Part shown: positions 24,579 through 36,735 of the stretch, piece by piece
Numbering within the stretch: the stretch's first letter is position 1
Layout of the letters: the number at the start of each line of letters is the position of its first letter
Assembly: GCF_022539315.1 (NCBI RefSeq)
Contig: NC_066313.1
Location: forward strand, 29,053,059 to 29,117,058
Length of the DNA: 64,000 bases
Origin: Serinus canaria
Lineage: Eukaryota; Chordata; Aves; Passeriformes; Fringillidae
Direction of reading: 5' to 3'
Program-made: the position numbers and the translations under genes
The notes under the pieces: generated by a model
The model's database searches: none
What the model was told of the DNA's origin: nothing
Seen by the model: the letters and a program-made list of their open reading frames with translations, nothing else

Positions 24579-25924
24579 TTCGTCCATTCAGTCTTGGCTT
24601 ATTTCCTGCAGTTTCTCAGCTGGTAATTACGCTCCTCTCGTATTGACACATGAAACACTCAGTAAATTCCACAAAAAAGATCCCCTCTGCAGGCTTTGCA
24701 GACACGTGCTTGTCTCTGAAGTCATCCCTGCCTGTCCCACAGCTGTCAGCTTGCAGATTCCCAGGGGATGGAGTGAATCAGGGGCACTGAGCTAGTCGTA
24801 AACCCAAAACTCCACATCCATTCAGAATGGGATGCACAGGAAAAGGGTATATGGGAGGGAAGCTTCCCAGTGGGGACAACACATATGTTTGGTTTCCCAG
24901 CAGCTCAGTTGTGTCTCTGTGGCAGAGCAGTGGGATGACCAAACGCACCCTTGGGGGAAAGGATAAATTCAATTTAATGCTTGAATGGGAAATAATGTAA
25001 ATGCCTTCCAGAAAGGGCAGTGGGATGCAGTTTTCTTTCTTTTCCTTGGGTGTGAGGCTCTCTTTTGTTTCAGAAGCAATGCACTTGTGCAAACCAATGG
25101 GGTACCTGCAGATTTCCTGTTTTGTCTCTTTCTGTTTAGACATGCCCTGGTACCAGGGCAGGGGTGCAAACTCTGCAGGATAGTTTTTCACAGCAGTGCA
25201 AACCTCTGAGAGAGTTTGGCCAGCTCCACAGTGGGTGTCTCAGGACCAAACTGAGGGTTGGGCTCCCCAGCCAAGGCACAGCCCTGCCTGGGTCACCCAG
25301 CCAGAGAGCTCCTGCAAGCACTGGTGACCAAAGCAAATCTCCCAGGGATCACTGCAAATCTCCTTCCCTGGATGCATAAAGAATATCTGGACTGAGTCAC
25401 TTCCTGCCTGGAGGAGAGTTTTGCCTTCAGCGTTGTGTGTTTTCCCCTCTTTCCACTGCCATTATGGACTAAGAATTTGGGTGAACTGAGGAAAAAGGGG
25501 GCTTCTGGCTCCCTTCTACAGGACAGCATCAATCCTGTCCATGTTTCCTGGATCTGTTTATTAAAATTAAATAAAACCCATGTCCTTTAACATCACCTGC
25601 CAAACAGCTTTGTGGGTTCTGCTCAACATATACTGGCTCCTCTGCTACAGGTTAGTGTTCATTCTCTTTGGCACACCAGATCCTGGCAAGGTCACTTCAC
25701 ACCTGCACCATACTGTGAGATTCAAGATGAAAATGTCTAGAGATGTGAAAGATGTGGTTTGTTAAATGTTGCAATGAGTACATTTTGCGTGAGTTACTGC
25801 AATAAGACTGTAATAAGGATAGTCAATTTAAAAGTAATGTGTCTATCATGGGAAAGAAGTAAACAATAGTGACACACGTTCTTAATTATATCATGTATGA
25901 TAATGAACATGTATAGCTGTATAT
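24579..25924. other. Spacer between the duplicated segments
   Basis: This 1.35 kb of single-copy DNA separates the two direct copies. No viral gene remnant, primer-binding site or polypurine tract is recognised. Confidence 0.5.
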
Positions 25925-26413
25925 GTATATTTTCATTTATACAGTACCTTCCTCGTCCGTGTTACTTTCAAAAAGCTGCAGCTCTAAGTTGCCAGAGCCC
26001 CCACCTCACCTGCAGTCAAAAGCTCAACTTTCCAGCATGCTCCCAGGTTTGCCTGCATCTCCACATACCTGCTCTGTGGCTGGAGGAGGAGGAGGAGGAG
26101 CAGGATTCACCTCTGCTTGCAGCCTTCTATCTCACAGACTCTCCCAGCAGCTTTTCCAGGGCAAGGAAGGCAAACTCAAGGAAGAGTTTACTCAGGGAAG
26201 TTGTACCTCTCTTGCATGCCAGCTGACTAAAACTCTGTGAGCTCCGAGAGAAGTTTGAAGTCACAGGGAAAAAAAAGTACTCCCCATAGACCAGTCTGTG
26301 AATTCATTCCTTTGCAGTCTTTTGTATTCCCAGGCTCCCACAAGCATGTGGATACATACCTCTGTAACTGTTTTAAAATGTGTGTGTCCTCTGAGCTTCT
26401 CTTTATTTTCCAT
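25925..26413. repeat. Direct segmental duplication, copy 2
   Basis: This is the second copy of the segment at 24100-24578, about 1.83 kb away. It carries a few small insertions, including a short GCAGCT-type addition near its start and about 11 bases after the CCAGGGCAAG motif, and a deletion near GCAGTC. The minus-strand donor GAGCAG|GTATGT is kept, ending a possible exon at 26069. Similarity begins at GTATATTTT and stops abruptly after TTTTCCAT at both copies. Confidence 0.85.
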
Positions 26414-29070
26414 ATTTTTTAATGGCCAAATGGTTTAAAAATTAGTTGGAGAACTATTTCTCATTGAATTATTTTGGCAACAGAAGCGTATCTGGAGGAG
26501 TTTGCTTTTGTGCCACAGATCCAAAACTTTATTGAGGACTTCAGAATAGCACTTATAAAGAACACAGGGGGTCCAAAAAATACAAAGCACAGTATCAATG
26601 AGTGAGCATGTGGTCTGAAAGCCCCAGTGACCCTGTGCTGGGCCTCAAGTGGGAGTCCACTATAGCTGTATCTTGTGGCATGGTGCCTCATGACAGTGGT
26701 GGTGCTATTTGGTTTGGCATCAGCTCGACACTGATGTGTTGATGTCTGTCTCTCACCCAAGTTGCACCTCCCCTCATGCTGTCTTATTTTGCTGGGACTG
26801 ACAGAGGGATGTCACCCAGGAGATATTGTCACCCCTTCTGTAATCACACCAGGGCAGCCTGATGACCAACTCCATGTCACAGCAGCCAAGCCTGGAGAAT
26901 GGCTGCATTCGTGCTGCTCAGAGATGTGGGGCCAGTTGCATTATTCAGGTGGTGCATGGCTAACTAAAGGAAAATGGCCTGTCACAGAAAGGATAGCAAG
27001 TCTCCTGATGATGAATTTCAGACTTACATGGAAGCAGAAGGAATTATTCACACAGGTGCTGCTGTTGCTAGATGTCTATCTCTGGAGCGTGGGCTGCAGA
27101 AACTTGGGTCAACCAATGGTTGATACCCAGTGACACCTGAGTGCTGATGCTTCTCCAGTTTTATCCCTCCCAGAGAGTGATCCCTGGCTGGATCCATAGC
27201 GACCTGTCCCTTCTCTAGAGCAAGTTGACTATTTCCCATTGGGTAGCACTCAGATATATCTGGCTCCAGATCGTTCCCCTACAGCCCTGAACTTGTTTCA
27301 CTGCTAGCTTTCTCGGAGAATACCTTGAATATTGCGGGGACAGCATCCAAATCTGCTGTGGAATAGTGTGGGAGGACTGTGTGGAGCAGAAGCAACCAAA
27401 CCTGATGAAGGCCCTGAAGGAAACCATGGAACTACATCCAGATTGGAGCAAACAAGCTGGTTTTGTGGGAAAGGGTGCCCTTGGGCAAGCTAACCCTCAG
27501 TGGTATTGACACAGGGAAACTGGCTTATCTGACAGCATCAATGAACCCAAGCATGCCCCGTGAAAAAACCTGAGGATAAGAGGAAGGACACCACACCCTC
27601 CAAACTTGTAGGATCTTGCCACAAAAACTGCTTACAAGCACCAGTCCTGCGAGAATGCCTGCTGGTATCTGCCATGCGCAAATCCTACACGCCTCCATAC
27701 TGAGGCAGCAGGATGTGGCAACCAGCAAATCCCACTTGGGAAAAAAAAGCCACAAGTCAGTTCTGGTCACACAAAGTCAACCCTGGGCCCTCTCCCTCCT
27801 TTCTGTCACAGAGGTCCCACTCTTCCATGGGAGAGGGTAACAGGCTGGGTTGGTGGGGCTGCCATGGAGACAAGCAGGAGTGTATGAACAGAAAGAAAAA
27901 TTCCCAGCTACTGAGATCCTCCAAGACATCTCTGCCAGTATAAGCATCTTTATCTTGAGCTGACGTTAACCCAGTTGCTTTTTTAGAAATTACACTAAAT
28001 AAAACCCAAAAAACCCCAACAAAACAGCCAGGAAGAGAACTGGCTGCTTTTAATTACTTGCAAAAGATTAGAAGTTGACCATGCACTCACCTCACAGTTA
28101 AAATAGATCATATTTGTCAACAAGATTCCCATCTTTAATTATAAATTCTATTTTCCCGGCCTGAACAAAGTTTGCTATTTGTGCTCCATTTCCTCTGGGC
28201 CTGATTATAGCCATTATAGCCTCTTCTATTTAAAAAAATACTTGGGGAACAAAGGTTCCCAGAGCTTTGCTCTAACACTCTTTCTGTTTCTGCTGCTGCT
28301 GTTGAGGGAAGTTTGTTTCTGGGATGATGCTTCACACACCACTGCCAATACAGGTGAAGTGTCTTGGTCACCAGGTCAGCTGTGATTCCTGTTTCGTCTC
28401 AGCCCTCATCACATGGTGCCTGCAGATCTCAGGAGCTGTGACTTTATCTGAACTCAAAGAAGATGTTGTTTTTGGTATTTTCCCAGACTAGATTTGTGTC
28501 AGCCCCCTTTGCTACCAACCCTAATCTTCCTCAGGTCCAGGCGGCAGGGTAAAAATGGATGTCCAGTTCCCATGGGATGCTCCCCACTTACCAAACCAGA
28601 TGTGGCCAGCTGTGAAGGAGTTAGCTGCAACCATGTTGTGATGCAGTGATTGGAAGGATGGACAAAGTCCTGGCTCATCTGATTCCTCTGGGGTGCCAGG
28701 GCCCTCAAACACTGCTTGAAGCCTGTACAGACAGTGACAGAAAATTGAGCAAGAAAGCAAAACACACATAATGGTGCAGAAAGACATTCATGGAACCCTT
28801 GGGAGATGTTGTACATCACTTGGAGCAGCAGATTTGGTGGTGACTCCCAGCATAAGCAGGTATGATGGGACAGGATATAGATGGGACTATATAGATGGGA
28901 CTGCAGAGTCTTCTGAGAGAAGACAACACCAATAACTTGGGAGAAAACAATGTCTGATGAGGGGGGCTGCTGGCAGTGAGGCAGTAAGAGAAAAAGAGAG
29001 GGAAACCTTGAGGGAAAAACTCCCAGACAAGTAAACTGATATGACAGGAGCTGCAGAGAGTGTCATAACT

Positions 29071-29102
29071 GGGGAGGGGGCGGGGGCGGGGTGGGGAGGT
29101 GG
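29071..29102 (+). other. G-rich run with GC boxes, G-quadruplex candidate
   Basis: Five runs of four or five G occur in about 30 bases, with two overlapping GGGCGG-type boxes. It is the only such run I noticed in the intergenic DNA between the two genes. No nearby exon or CpG island is evident. Confidence 0.5.
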
Positions 29103-31635
29103 ATTGAAATGGTGCAAATGGAATTCTTGTTTGTATTATGGGGGCCAAAAAAATCTCCAGGCTGCTCTGGCTTTATTTTCCAAACCCTGTGGTCTTCAGA
29201 CATGCACCACCCTTCAGTGAGATTTTGAGCTATGGCTTGCAAGCAAAGTCAATAGGTGAATGTCTCTGGAAGACAGGAATAATGGCAGAGACTTTCTGCC
29301 TTGCACCTGCCCTGCTCCAATGGTTGAAGGGAGCCTGCATCCTACCCTGATTTTTTAAGTGTCCCTGGGTGTTTCCTGCCCTCTGCTAACTTCTACACAT
29401 CTTCTGGCCTGTGCTTGAAACATCCCAAAACTTAATCAACAGGTTCAGGAGACTGTGCTGCGTGTGACAAATCTGATCTATCTTGAAATGCAAACCAAAG
29501 GAGATTGATGTGGTTTGTCTTGGAAATATTTCCTACATCTCTGCTCTACCACTGCAACAGCAGAAGGATCAATGAATCAAGTGGTGTGGAACAAGCTGAA
29601 GAACAGTTTGCTCTGTCTTCTGTGCTAATGGGGCTAAAGATCATGTTTCTCTCTAACTCTCCTGCTTAATTTAAAGTGTGTAATAGCATCCATTCTTCCT
29701 CCTTCCTCTTGTTTTCTTTTGGTTGGTGGAATGAAGAAAGTTGGTCTCTCTCCTGAGCATTTTCACTCTCTACTATTGAATTAGACCTTACAAAAATGAC
29801 TCTTATTTATCAAACACTATTTAAATAATGAGTTTTCCCTTTTTGTTGTCCCTTCTTTCCACCTCTTTACCGTGTTTTCTTTGGATAGGTGGTGTTTTAC
29901 TGCAATGAAGCTATAGTGAATGGATTGCTGGCATTATATCTATAAAGCCTTGGAGCTTATCATGATACAGGTAATTTTCAGCTCTTGCAGAGAAGTATTT
30001 CACAACGGTTAGTGGAGAGTATGATCTACCCCGTGCTTTGCCCCTTCTAGACTGTTTTGTTAGGCAAATGCCAGAAAAAAGAAGGTTGGAATCACAGAGA
30101 GAGAAGAAATGAGAAATGCTCTATTTTTGTCGTGTTCCTTACACCCTTTGATCCTTCCCACAGCCCTCTGATCCATCACTACGTCATCACTTACTGAAAT
30201 CATGGGGTTTTTTTATAGCCCACAGTGGGATTCTGGGTTATTTCCAAAATGTCTTTGCTTACTGCTCAGTGTTTTGGCTTTTCTTGAATAATCTACCTCC
30301 CACCCCCAATCATGTATTTTGGACTACTGAAACCCTTACTTAGTTCCTTCAGGGTTCCTGCTGAGCTACAACCATATATCATGAGAGTTCCTGCGTGAAG
30401 TGTTTTAGGTGGAACCCACTGCTGGAGGAGAAAGATACCTGGACCATTTAACCCCCCCCTTGAACCAAATGATGAAGCAAGGAGACACGGGGGGGATATT
30501 GAAGTCATTTCAGTGGAGACAGAAAGCAGACATAAGGCAACAATCTGAAGGAAAAAAATCCTGCTCATCTATTTGTTTGATCTTTCAAAACACTGCTAGC
30601 ATAATTTGCTTCTGAGCATCTCCTTCCAGATTTCAGAACAGGGGTGCACCTCAGATAAAACTTTTGATCCAGTGCATGGGCTACATTTCCAGAAAGTTTA
30701 GTGCATTGAATGGTGAAGTATGGTCAACACAGAAGCACAATTATGCTCAAACATGTATCACCTTCCCCCTGCCAAGCCCAGGTAGAAGCAGTGATTGAAG
30801 AGCTAAACAAACTCCTGGTCACCTTCTTCTCATAAAGATTTGTAACTCCAGACTGATGTCACAGGTGAAAAAGATGAGCTATATTCAGTCAAACACAGAC
30901 AGCTGCAAGGTTGGGACCTATCAAATGAACCACTGATCTTGATATCCTCCACAGCTCAGGGAGGGAAATGAAAGCCTGTTTTGCTCATGATTCATCTAAT
31001 TGTCCAGAAGATGAGTCACCTCCACAAGCTCTGACTTTCTCTTGTGAAGATGAAGGGACTGGTGCGTGACTACTGCAGACATGGATTCAGAATTAAGGGA
31101 AATGAATCCCTCTTGTCATCAGGAAACAGAAAATTGGTTTATTCTGATGGTTGTGAGTATACATCCTGCTGGTGTAAGTCACAGCTTCCCAGCCCAGGCT
31201 GGACATAGCAATCCCTTGAAACACTTTCCACGTTTCCTCGAGTGAAGCCGCTTGGGGATGGTATTATAGGATGTGCTACAAACATTATGAGTGATTCTGC
31301 CATTCTGTTGTGGTTTTGAGGGTCTGATATCCACCATCCTATTGAGCAAAGGCCTGGGCAAGATTCCTGTTCTAAGGGGCCTCTGCACCACCAGAAATTT
31401 TCATCTCCTTGTACACAATTGTAAAGATCTTTGTTATGAAACTGGGATGATGCTTCTGGATAAGATTATCCATCTCTTTTCCTCCCCAGCTCAAAGGCAA
31501 TGGGTTTTGGACAATGATCCTTATGGATCTCATGACCCATAATATCAAATGTCTGCCTGTGCCATATCACAAGGTTCTCCTGGTTAAAGGTACATGCTTT
31601 TAAGGCTAAGCTTTCTGGCACCAAGATTTATATAT

Positions 31636-31679
31636 TTTTATATAAAATAAAATATATAAATATTTTATTTTATATAAAA
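31636..31679. repeat. AT-only perfect inverted repeat
   Basis: Two 20-base arms (31636-31655 and 31660-31679) are perfect reverse complements around a 4-base spacer, all A and T. It could form a cruciform or hairpin. Confidence 0.8.
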
Positions 31680-31859
31680 TAGCATGAGTGAAAAGAGAAG
31701 CTCTTCTTTGCTCATTCGACCTTTCCAAAGCACCTAGGACTCAGGACTCTGTGTGAGAGTGGACACACTGGTTCATATCAACATTGCCAGATTTAGATCT
31801 CAGGGAAAGAGACAAAACAAAAACTAGCCATCACACTGTGAAATACAAGGTAGTTGAAA

Positions 31860-32162
31860 GGATATTCAGGACAAAAATATTTACCAGGGCCTGTTGTGGT
31901 AGAAAAAGGGGTAATGGTTTTAAACTAAAAGTGGTTTGTTTAGATGGTAGGAAGAGGCTTTTTACAGTGAGGGTGGTGAAACACTGTCACAGGTTGCCCA
32001 GAGAGGTGGTGGATGCCCCACCCCTGGAAACATTCAAGGCCAGGCTGGACAGGGCTCTGAGCCACCAGATGCAGTTAAATGTGTCCCCACTCATTGCAGG
32101 ATGAGTGGAGTGGAAGAGCTTGAACAGTTCCTTTCACCCAAACTATTCTATGATTCTATGTT
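31860..32162 (+). mobile_element. CR1 LINE 3' fragment
   Basis: GGGGTAATGGTTTTAAACTA then GAGGGTGGTGAAACACTGTC and AACTATTCTATGATTCTATG form a well-preserved CR1 3' end with its tail. Confidence 0.85.
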
Positions 32163-32815
32163 TCCATGATAAGAAAGTCACTGGAGATGGTAAAGGAAAA
32201 CGCTGGTGATATCTTTCTGCCCACTGAGCAGTTTTTTCATTGGCATGTGCAGGGAAGCACAGGACAATTAATTTTCATATTCTGTGCCTGCCCTCTGGTG
32301 GTGAATGGATGCTGCTTAGTAGAAAGCAAACAAATACATTTATATGTACACATATGTATATATACACGTAGGCACAAATGCATTGACATACACAGCATGA
32401 AATGCCTACATCTGAATTGAACCTTGACTTTGAATGTTGCAGATGTGAGCAGTATTTAACTGTACTCATTGACTGTGGTTGGTCTTTTTAGGGCTGAAGA
32501 TTTTCTTGTGATTGTGTTAAGATTAAGTTTAGTTAAAATATTTCAGAATGACAAGAATAGGAGTTACAGTGAAATATTTGCTCCGGCTTGAGAGACCAGC
32601 AAGGTCTTTTCCTCTCTATAAATAAACTCCACAGAAATTGGGTGAGCTGTAAAAAAATCAAGAGCAAAAGCTTTTTACGGGACCACTTCTTATAGCAAAT
32701 AAGGGACAGCAAAAAAGATAACTGCTGCAGCATAGATGTTTCTTTCCCTACACAATGACAATCTGGCATAGCAGGAGGCCACAGAGAGACTGGTGAAAAC
32801 TTGGAAGACAAATAC

Positions 32816-32938
32816 TCACAGAATCACGAAATATTTGGAGTTGGAAAGGATCCACAAAGTCCTTGAGTATGACTCAGGGATTAAATCCACAGCCTTGGCG
32901 TTTTTAGCACCATGCACTAACCAGCTGAACTAATCTCA
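32816..32938 (-). mobile_element. tRNA-derived SINE, TguSINE1-like
   Basis: Read on the minus strand, a tRNA-Ile-like head (A box TTAGTTCAGCTGG, then GGTGCTAAAAACGCCAAGG, B-box-like GGATTTAATCC) runs into a CR1-type tail (CCTTTCCAACTCC, then GATTCTGTGAG). This layout matches the passerine family TguSINE1 as I remember it. It is a plain retrotransposed copy, not a tRNA gene: the head is diverged and lacks a closed acceptor stem. Confidence 0.8.
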
Positions 32939-33117
32939 CTACTCCTTCACCCTTGGTTTTAGCAAGGATATAACATCATATTTCCACTCATTTTCCCTTT
33001 TAGCTGCAAAGAGCAGAAGGATTTGCCATGCAGCCTTTCACAACTCCTGGAAAACTGCAGCACCTGGGCACGAGGTAGTGAGGATAAATGCATTCAGCAC
33101 TGCAGCTTTCAGGACTC

Positions 33118-33150
33118 ACACTGTGTTCAGTCAGGCTGAACACAGTGTTC
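33118..33150. repeat. Hairpin with GRE-like palindrome
   Basis: Arms of 13 bases at 33118-33130 and 33136-33148 pair perfectly around a 5-base loop. The right side also reads GAACACAGTGTTC (33138-33150), which fits the steroid-receptor palindrome GAACAnnnTGTTC. Receptor binding is not shown. Confidence 0.6.
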
Positions 33151-33509
33151 CAGCTTTGTCTCTTTGGATGGCCAATTGCAGTGGCAAGGGCAGCAAAGGT
33201 GATGTTCACATTGATGGGCTTTGTCTGTGTCCAGAGGGAAGTGAAACGCAAGAACTTCCCATCAACACCTTAATTCAGCACTCGATGCTTGCAAATGAAA
33301 CCACAGATTTCCCCTCAGGGGAAGGGAGAACAGCCTTCAGTCCTTGGAGCCATTGAGACCTTCAAGCCCTTCTACAGATTATTATCCTGATTACACATAT
33401 GGCATGGAATTTGTTTTGAAGCCATGTGCAGGGAAGGGTACACTGTGTTTCTGAGTCCCTGTAGCAATAGGCAACATGGGTATGATGTCCACAGCCACAG
33501 GCTCCCCAG

Positions 33510-34020
33510 GGATGTGGCCACAGCCCCTCCAGATCCCTTTCTGCAGGGCAGCTTTCCAGCCACTCTTCCCCTGTCCTTTAGCACTGCCTGGAGTTGCTGC
33601 AATGAAAATTCAGGACCTGGCACTTGGCCTAGTTGAACCTCAAACAATTGGCCTCAGCTCATTGATCCAGCCTGTCCAGATCCCTCCTGCCCTCCAGCAG
33701 ATCCACACTCCCACCCAACTTGGCATCATCTGTGAATTTACTGAGGGTGCCCTTCATCCCCTTGTCCTGAACATTGATGCAGAGATTAAACAGGACTGGC
33801 TGCAATACCGAGCCTTGGGAAACACCCCCTGTGACCAGCTGGATTTAACTCCAGTCACCACCACACTCTGGGCTCAGTCACCCAGCCAGCTTTCCACACA
33901 GAGAAGAGAGTACCTGTCCAAGCCATGAGCAGAGAGTTTCTCCAGGGGAATGCTCTGGGAAACAGTGCCAAATGCTTAACTGAAATCTAGATGGATAATG
34001 CAAAGCTGGTTCTTCTCAAT
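33510..34020 (-). mobile_element. CR1 LINE pol remnant, minus orientation
   Basis: The plus strand reads as the complement of CR1 reverse transcriptase (CACTTGGCCTAGTTGAACCT, CTTGGCATCATCTGTGAATT, CTGTCCAAGCCATGAGCAGA). On the minus strand this corresponds to the QGSVLGP and ADDTKL catalytic area, now degraded. Open frames on the plus strand here are antisense artefacts. Confidence 0.85.
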
Positions 34021-36449
34021 GCTTAGGCCTCCCATTATTCCAGATATGGGGAATGATTTGGTGGGGATCTTGTAGGATATGAAAACTATTGTCCCACCAG
34101 AGCCAGAGGACTCCCTGTCTGGGGAGATTCTTCACTCCACCTGCCTTTCCACCTGCCTTCTGCTGGCTGGTTCCTCTCCAGTCCACATCCCAGTGTTGGA
34201 CAGTCTGTACCCATCCCCGTATGAAACACAAGGACAAAAGTACAGGGATAGAGAGGAGAAGGTTTTTAGGCAGATTCCTCCATAGCTTGAGAAACGGAGC
34301 TCCCTGGGTCACCCTGCAGACTGGACCCATCATGAGTATCAGGTTATATTTGCCTTTTGTTCTGACTGTGTTGCAGTCCTGGCAGGTGCAGTCAGGCAGA
34401 GAAACCTTGATGACATGAATAAATGAATAAACTTTGAATAAACTTTGAATCCATGAATAAACTTTGGCACCTTATTTAGATAACAACCTTCAGTTGTTCC
34501 CTCCAGTGCTTTCTATTTGCTGATGGTGTTTGGGGAGCTGAGAGTTACAGATTTGGCTGGGCAGGCAGTCACCTCCTCAGGGAGCCCACACAAGTGGGTT
34601 AAACAAAGGCTTTATTTCCACACAGGGTTCTCAGGACACAGTGCCAAGATATCACAGACAGCTCAAAACAAGGAGTGGAAAGGAATGCTATGCTCCTGTC
34701 ATGCTTTTTTATTACAAACAGCCCTCAGTCACAAAATGCATTAAAGCATGAAGTTAATTGCAGCACATCTGCCATCAGATATTATTGTGTGATGTTTGGA
34801 CAGTGCATTTCTTCTGGTGAGAAAAGACCTGGAGGCCAGACATTTAACCTTGCAGAATCTTTTTGCTGCCTACTCTTCCTGCCCTCATGTTTCTGACCAG
34901 AAAGGTCAGTTGGTTTCCTGCAGGATTTCAATATTTTGAAATGCTATTTCAGTTCCAGCTTTTGAATGAAACGAAGAAAATAAAGGAGGAAATTGTATGT
35001 AGAGATTGGAGCTGAGACATCTGCCTCCAGGGTTGCTTTGGAATCAGTGACTACAATAGCCCACCAGATGGGCAGCTGAGGTGTCTGGCAAGCAAACTCT
35101 GAAAACCAGGCCATTTTTCTCTTGAAAACTGCAGAATGTTTTCAATTTGATAAATTTAAACAACAATAGAAAATAAAAAAGACTCCAGGACTTAAGAAAT
35201 GCCTTCTGTTCAAGACCAACTAAGACTAGCTGGGATTACATGCATGGTTATGCAGTTTTCATCTGGGCATTGGGCCTATGTGGATATAGCATATTCCACC
35301 GTTGGTCCTTGGCTTCAGGTCAGTTTTTCCTGAGCTTCTTTGTATATGTTAATGAACATGTTTCACACACCTAGATTTGTGAAAATGAGTGTATTTACTT
35401 TCATCATCTGTTGCTTTTTTAAGTGTGTCTGAAGTCTGTGCCATCAAGTCTAGCTTCTGGACAGCCCAAGTTGAGAACAGAAAATGGCAAAAGGAGGGAT
35501 AATTCCTTTGAATTAAGGAATTGTGATGTGTCAGTGAAAGCAGCCAATGAAAGAGAATCCAACATTTTCTTGACTAAACATGTCCTGTGCAGGAAAGGAT
35601 GACACTTTGCACCAAGTAATGACCAAGTGAAGGGGAAATGTCATGGGTCAGGACAGGTGAGGAGTCAGGAACCAAAGCAGAAAATTGCATTATCAGGATG
35701 GATCGTGTGACAACTTTTGTGGGTGGTCCTCATAGTCCCTCCACTGGGTCCTGTGCTGTTCAGTAGAATTTGGGGATGCTCAGGGAAGAAAAAAGAACCA
35801 CGGGATGCTGACATCTGCAAATATTGTGAAGTCAGGCTTTGGAAGGATTGTGAGAAGTTCAAGTAAATGAGAAAAAAGTTGGTGAATGAAATTTAGTACC
35901 AACAGCTGTAAAGTAACGAGTGTCAAAGGAAAAGCATTATGTGCTTCTTGCACTGCACAAAACACGGGTTCTGTTTCAATTGCTTTGGAGAACTCTCTCC
36001 TCTGCTCATTTTAGAAAGGCTGGAGGAGTACCCTGGTGTGGGATAAATACAGAAAATCTCCCTTTGCTTACCTGTCTCAGTAGCTGCTGGCTTAGGAGCA
36101 CTTTGTGTTGCTGCTCACCCTGCAGCTGCAGGAGGCTGGAGGAGAGGATTGCAACCACCCAGGGTCTGGAAATAATCCTTAGTGCAACATCTCTCTTCAT
36201 TTTGGGAGGTCTGTTTCAATTCCATGTGCTAACCCAACCTCCCTGTACAGAAAACTCTCTGCATCCTACAGCTGACCTAGCAATCCTGTAGCTCTTCATC
36301 AGGCTGGGTTTTAGCCCTAAGAGCTTTCTGTAGCACCACCATTTCACACTGCTTCAGTTTGTGAGTGATGAGCTGTTGTTTCTCTGCTGTCTCCCATGTG
36401 TTCTTTTATTCTGATCACTCTCTACAGCTGCTTCAAAGGAGGTTGTATC
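34021..36449. other. Intergenic, little recognised
   Basis: Apart from the short AATAAACTTTG repeat, no feature can be supported. Confidence 0.5.
34426..34468. repeat. Short AATAAACTTTG tandem repeat
   Basis: Imperfect repeats of GAATAAACTTT occur three to four times in about 43 bases. Confidence 0.6.
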
Positions 36450-36735
36450 TGGCTGGGGGTCAGCCTTTTCTCCCAGATAAAAAGCAATAGGACAAGAGGA
36501 AATGGTTGCACTAGGAGAGGTTCAGATCGGGTATTAGGAAATAATTGCTTCATTGAAAGGATTGTGAAGCATTGGAACAGGGAAGTGGTGGAGTCCCCAT
36601 CCCTGCAGGTGTTTAAAAAACATGTGGAGGTGGCTCTAGGGGATGTGGTTCACTGGTGGACTTGGCAGTGCTGGGTTGATGGGTGGGTTTGATGACCTTA
36701 GAGGTCTTTTCCAACCGAAATGATTCTATGACTCA
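36450..36735 (+). mobile_element. CR1 LINE 3' fragment
   Basis: GACAAGAGGAAATGGTTGCA then GGTGTTTAAAAAACATGTGG and TTTTCCAACCGAAATGATTC is a CR1 3' end with tail. Confidence 0.85.

Larger units (their letters stand above)
26414..31859. other. Intergenic DNA between LRRC32 and GUCY2
   Basis: No gene is recognised. 26460-27960 has a fairly even base composition and several medium open frames but no domain I can name. The G-rich run at 29071 and the AT palindrome at 31636 are listed separately. Confidence 0.5.

Noticed and set aside
24100..26413. The two direct copies as long terminal repeats of a retrovirus
   Set aside because: The copies lack TG...CA ends, primer-binding site and polypurine tract, and the spacer shows no viral gene remnants.
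32816..32938. A functional tRNA-Ile gene
   Set aside because: The tRNA-like head is diverged, has no closed acceptor stem and runs into a CR1 tail, so it is a SINE.
33476..33928. 150-codon plus-strand open frame
   Set aside because: It is antisense to a CR1 reverse transcriptase remnant.
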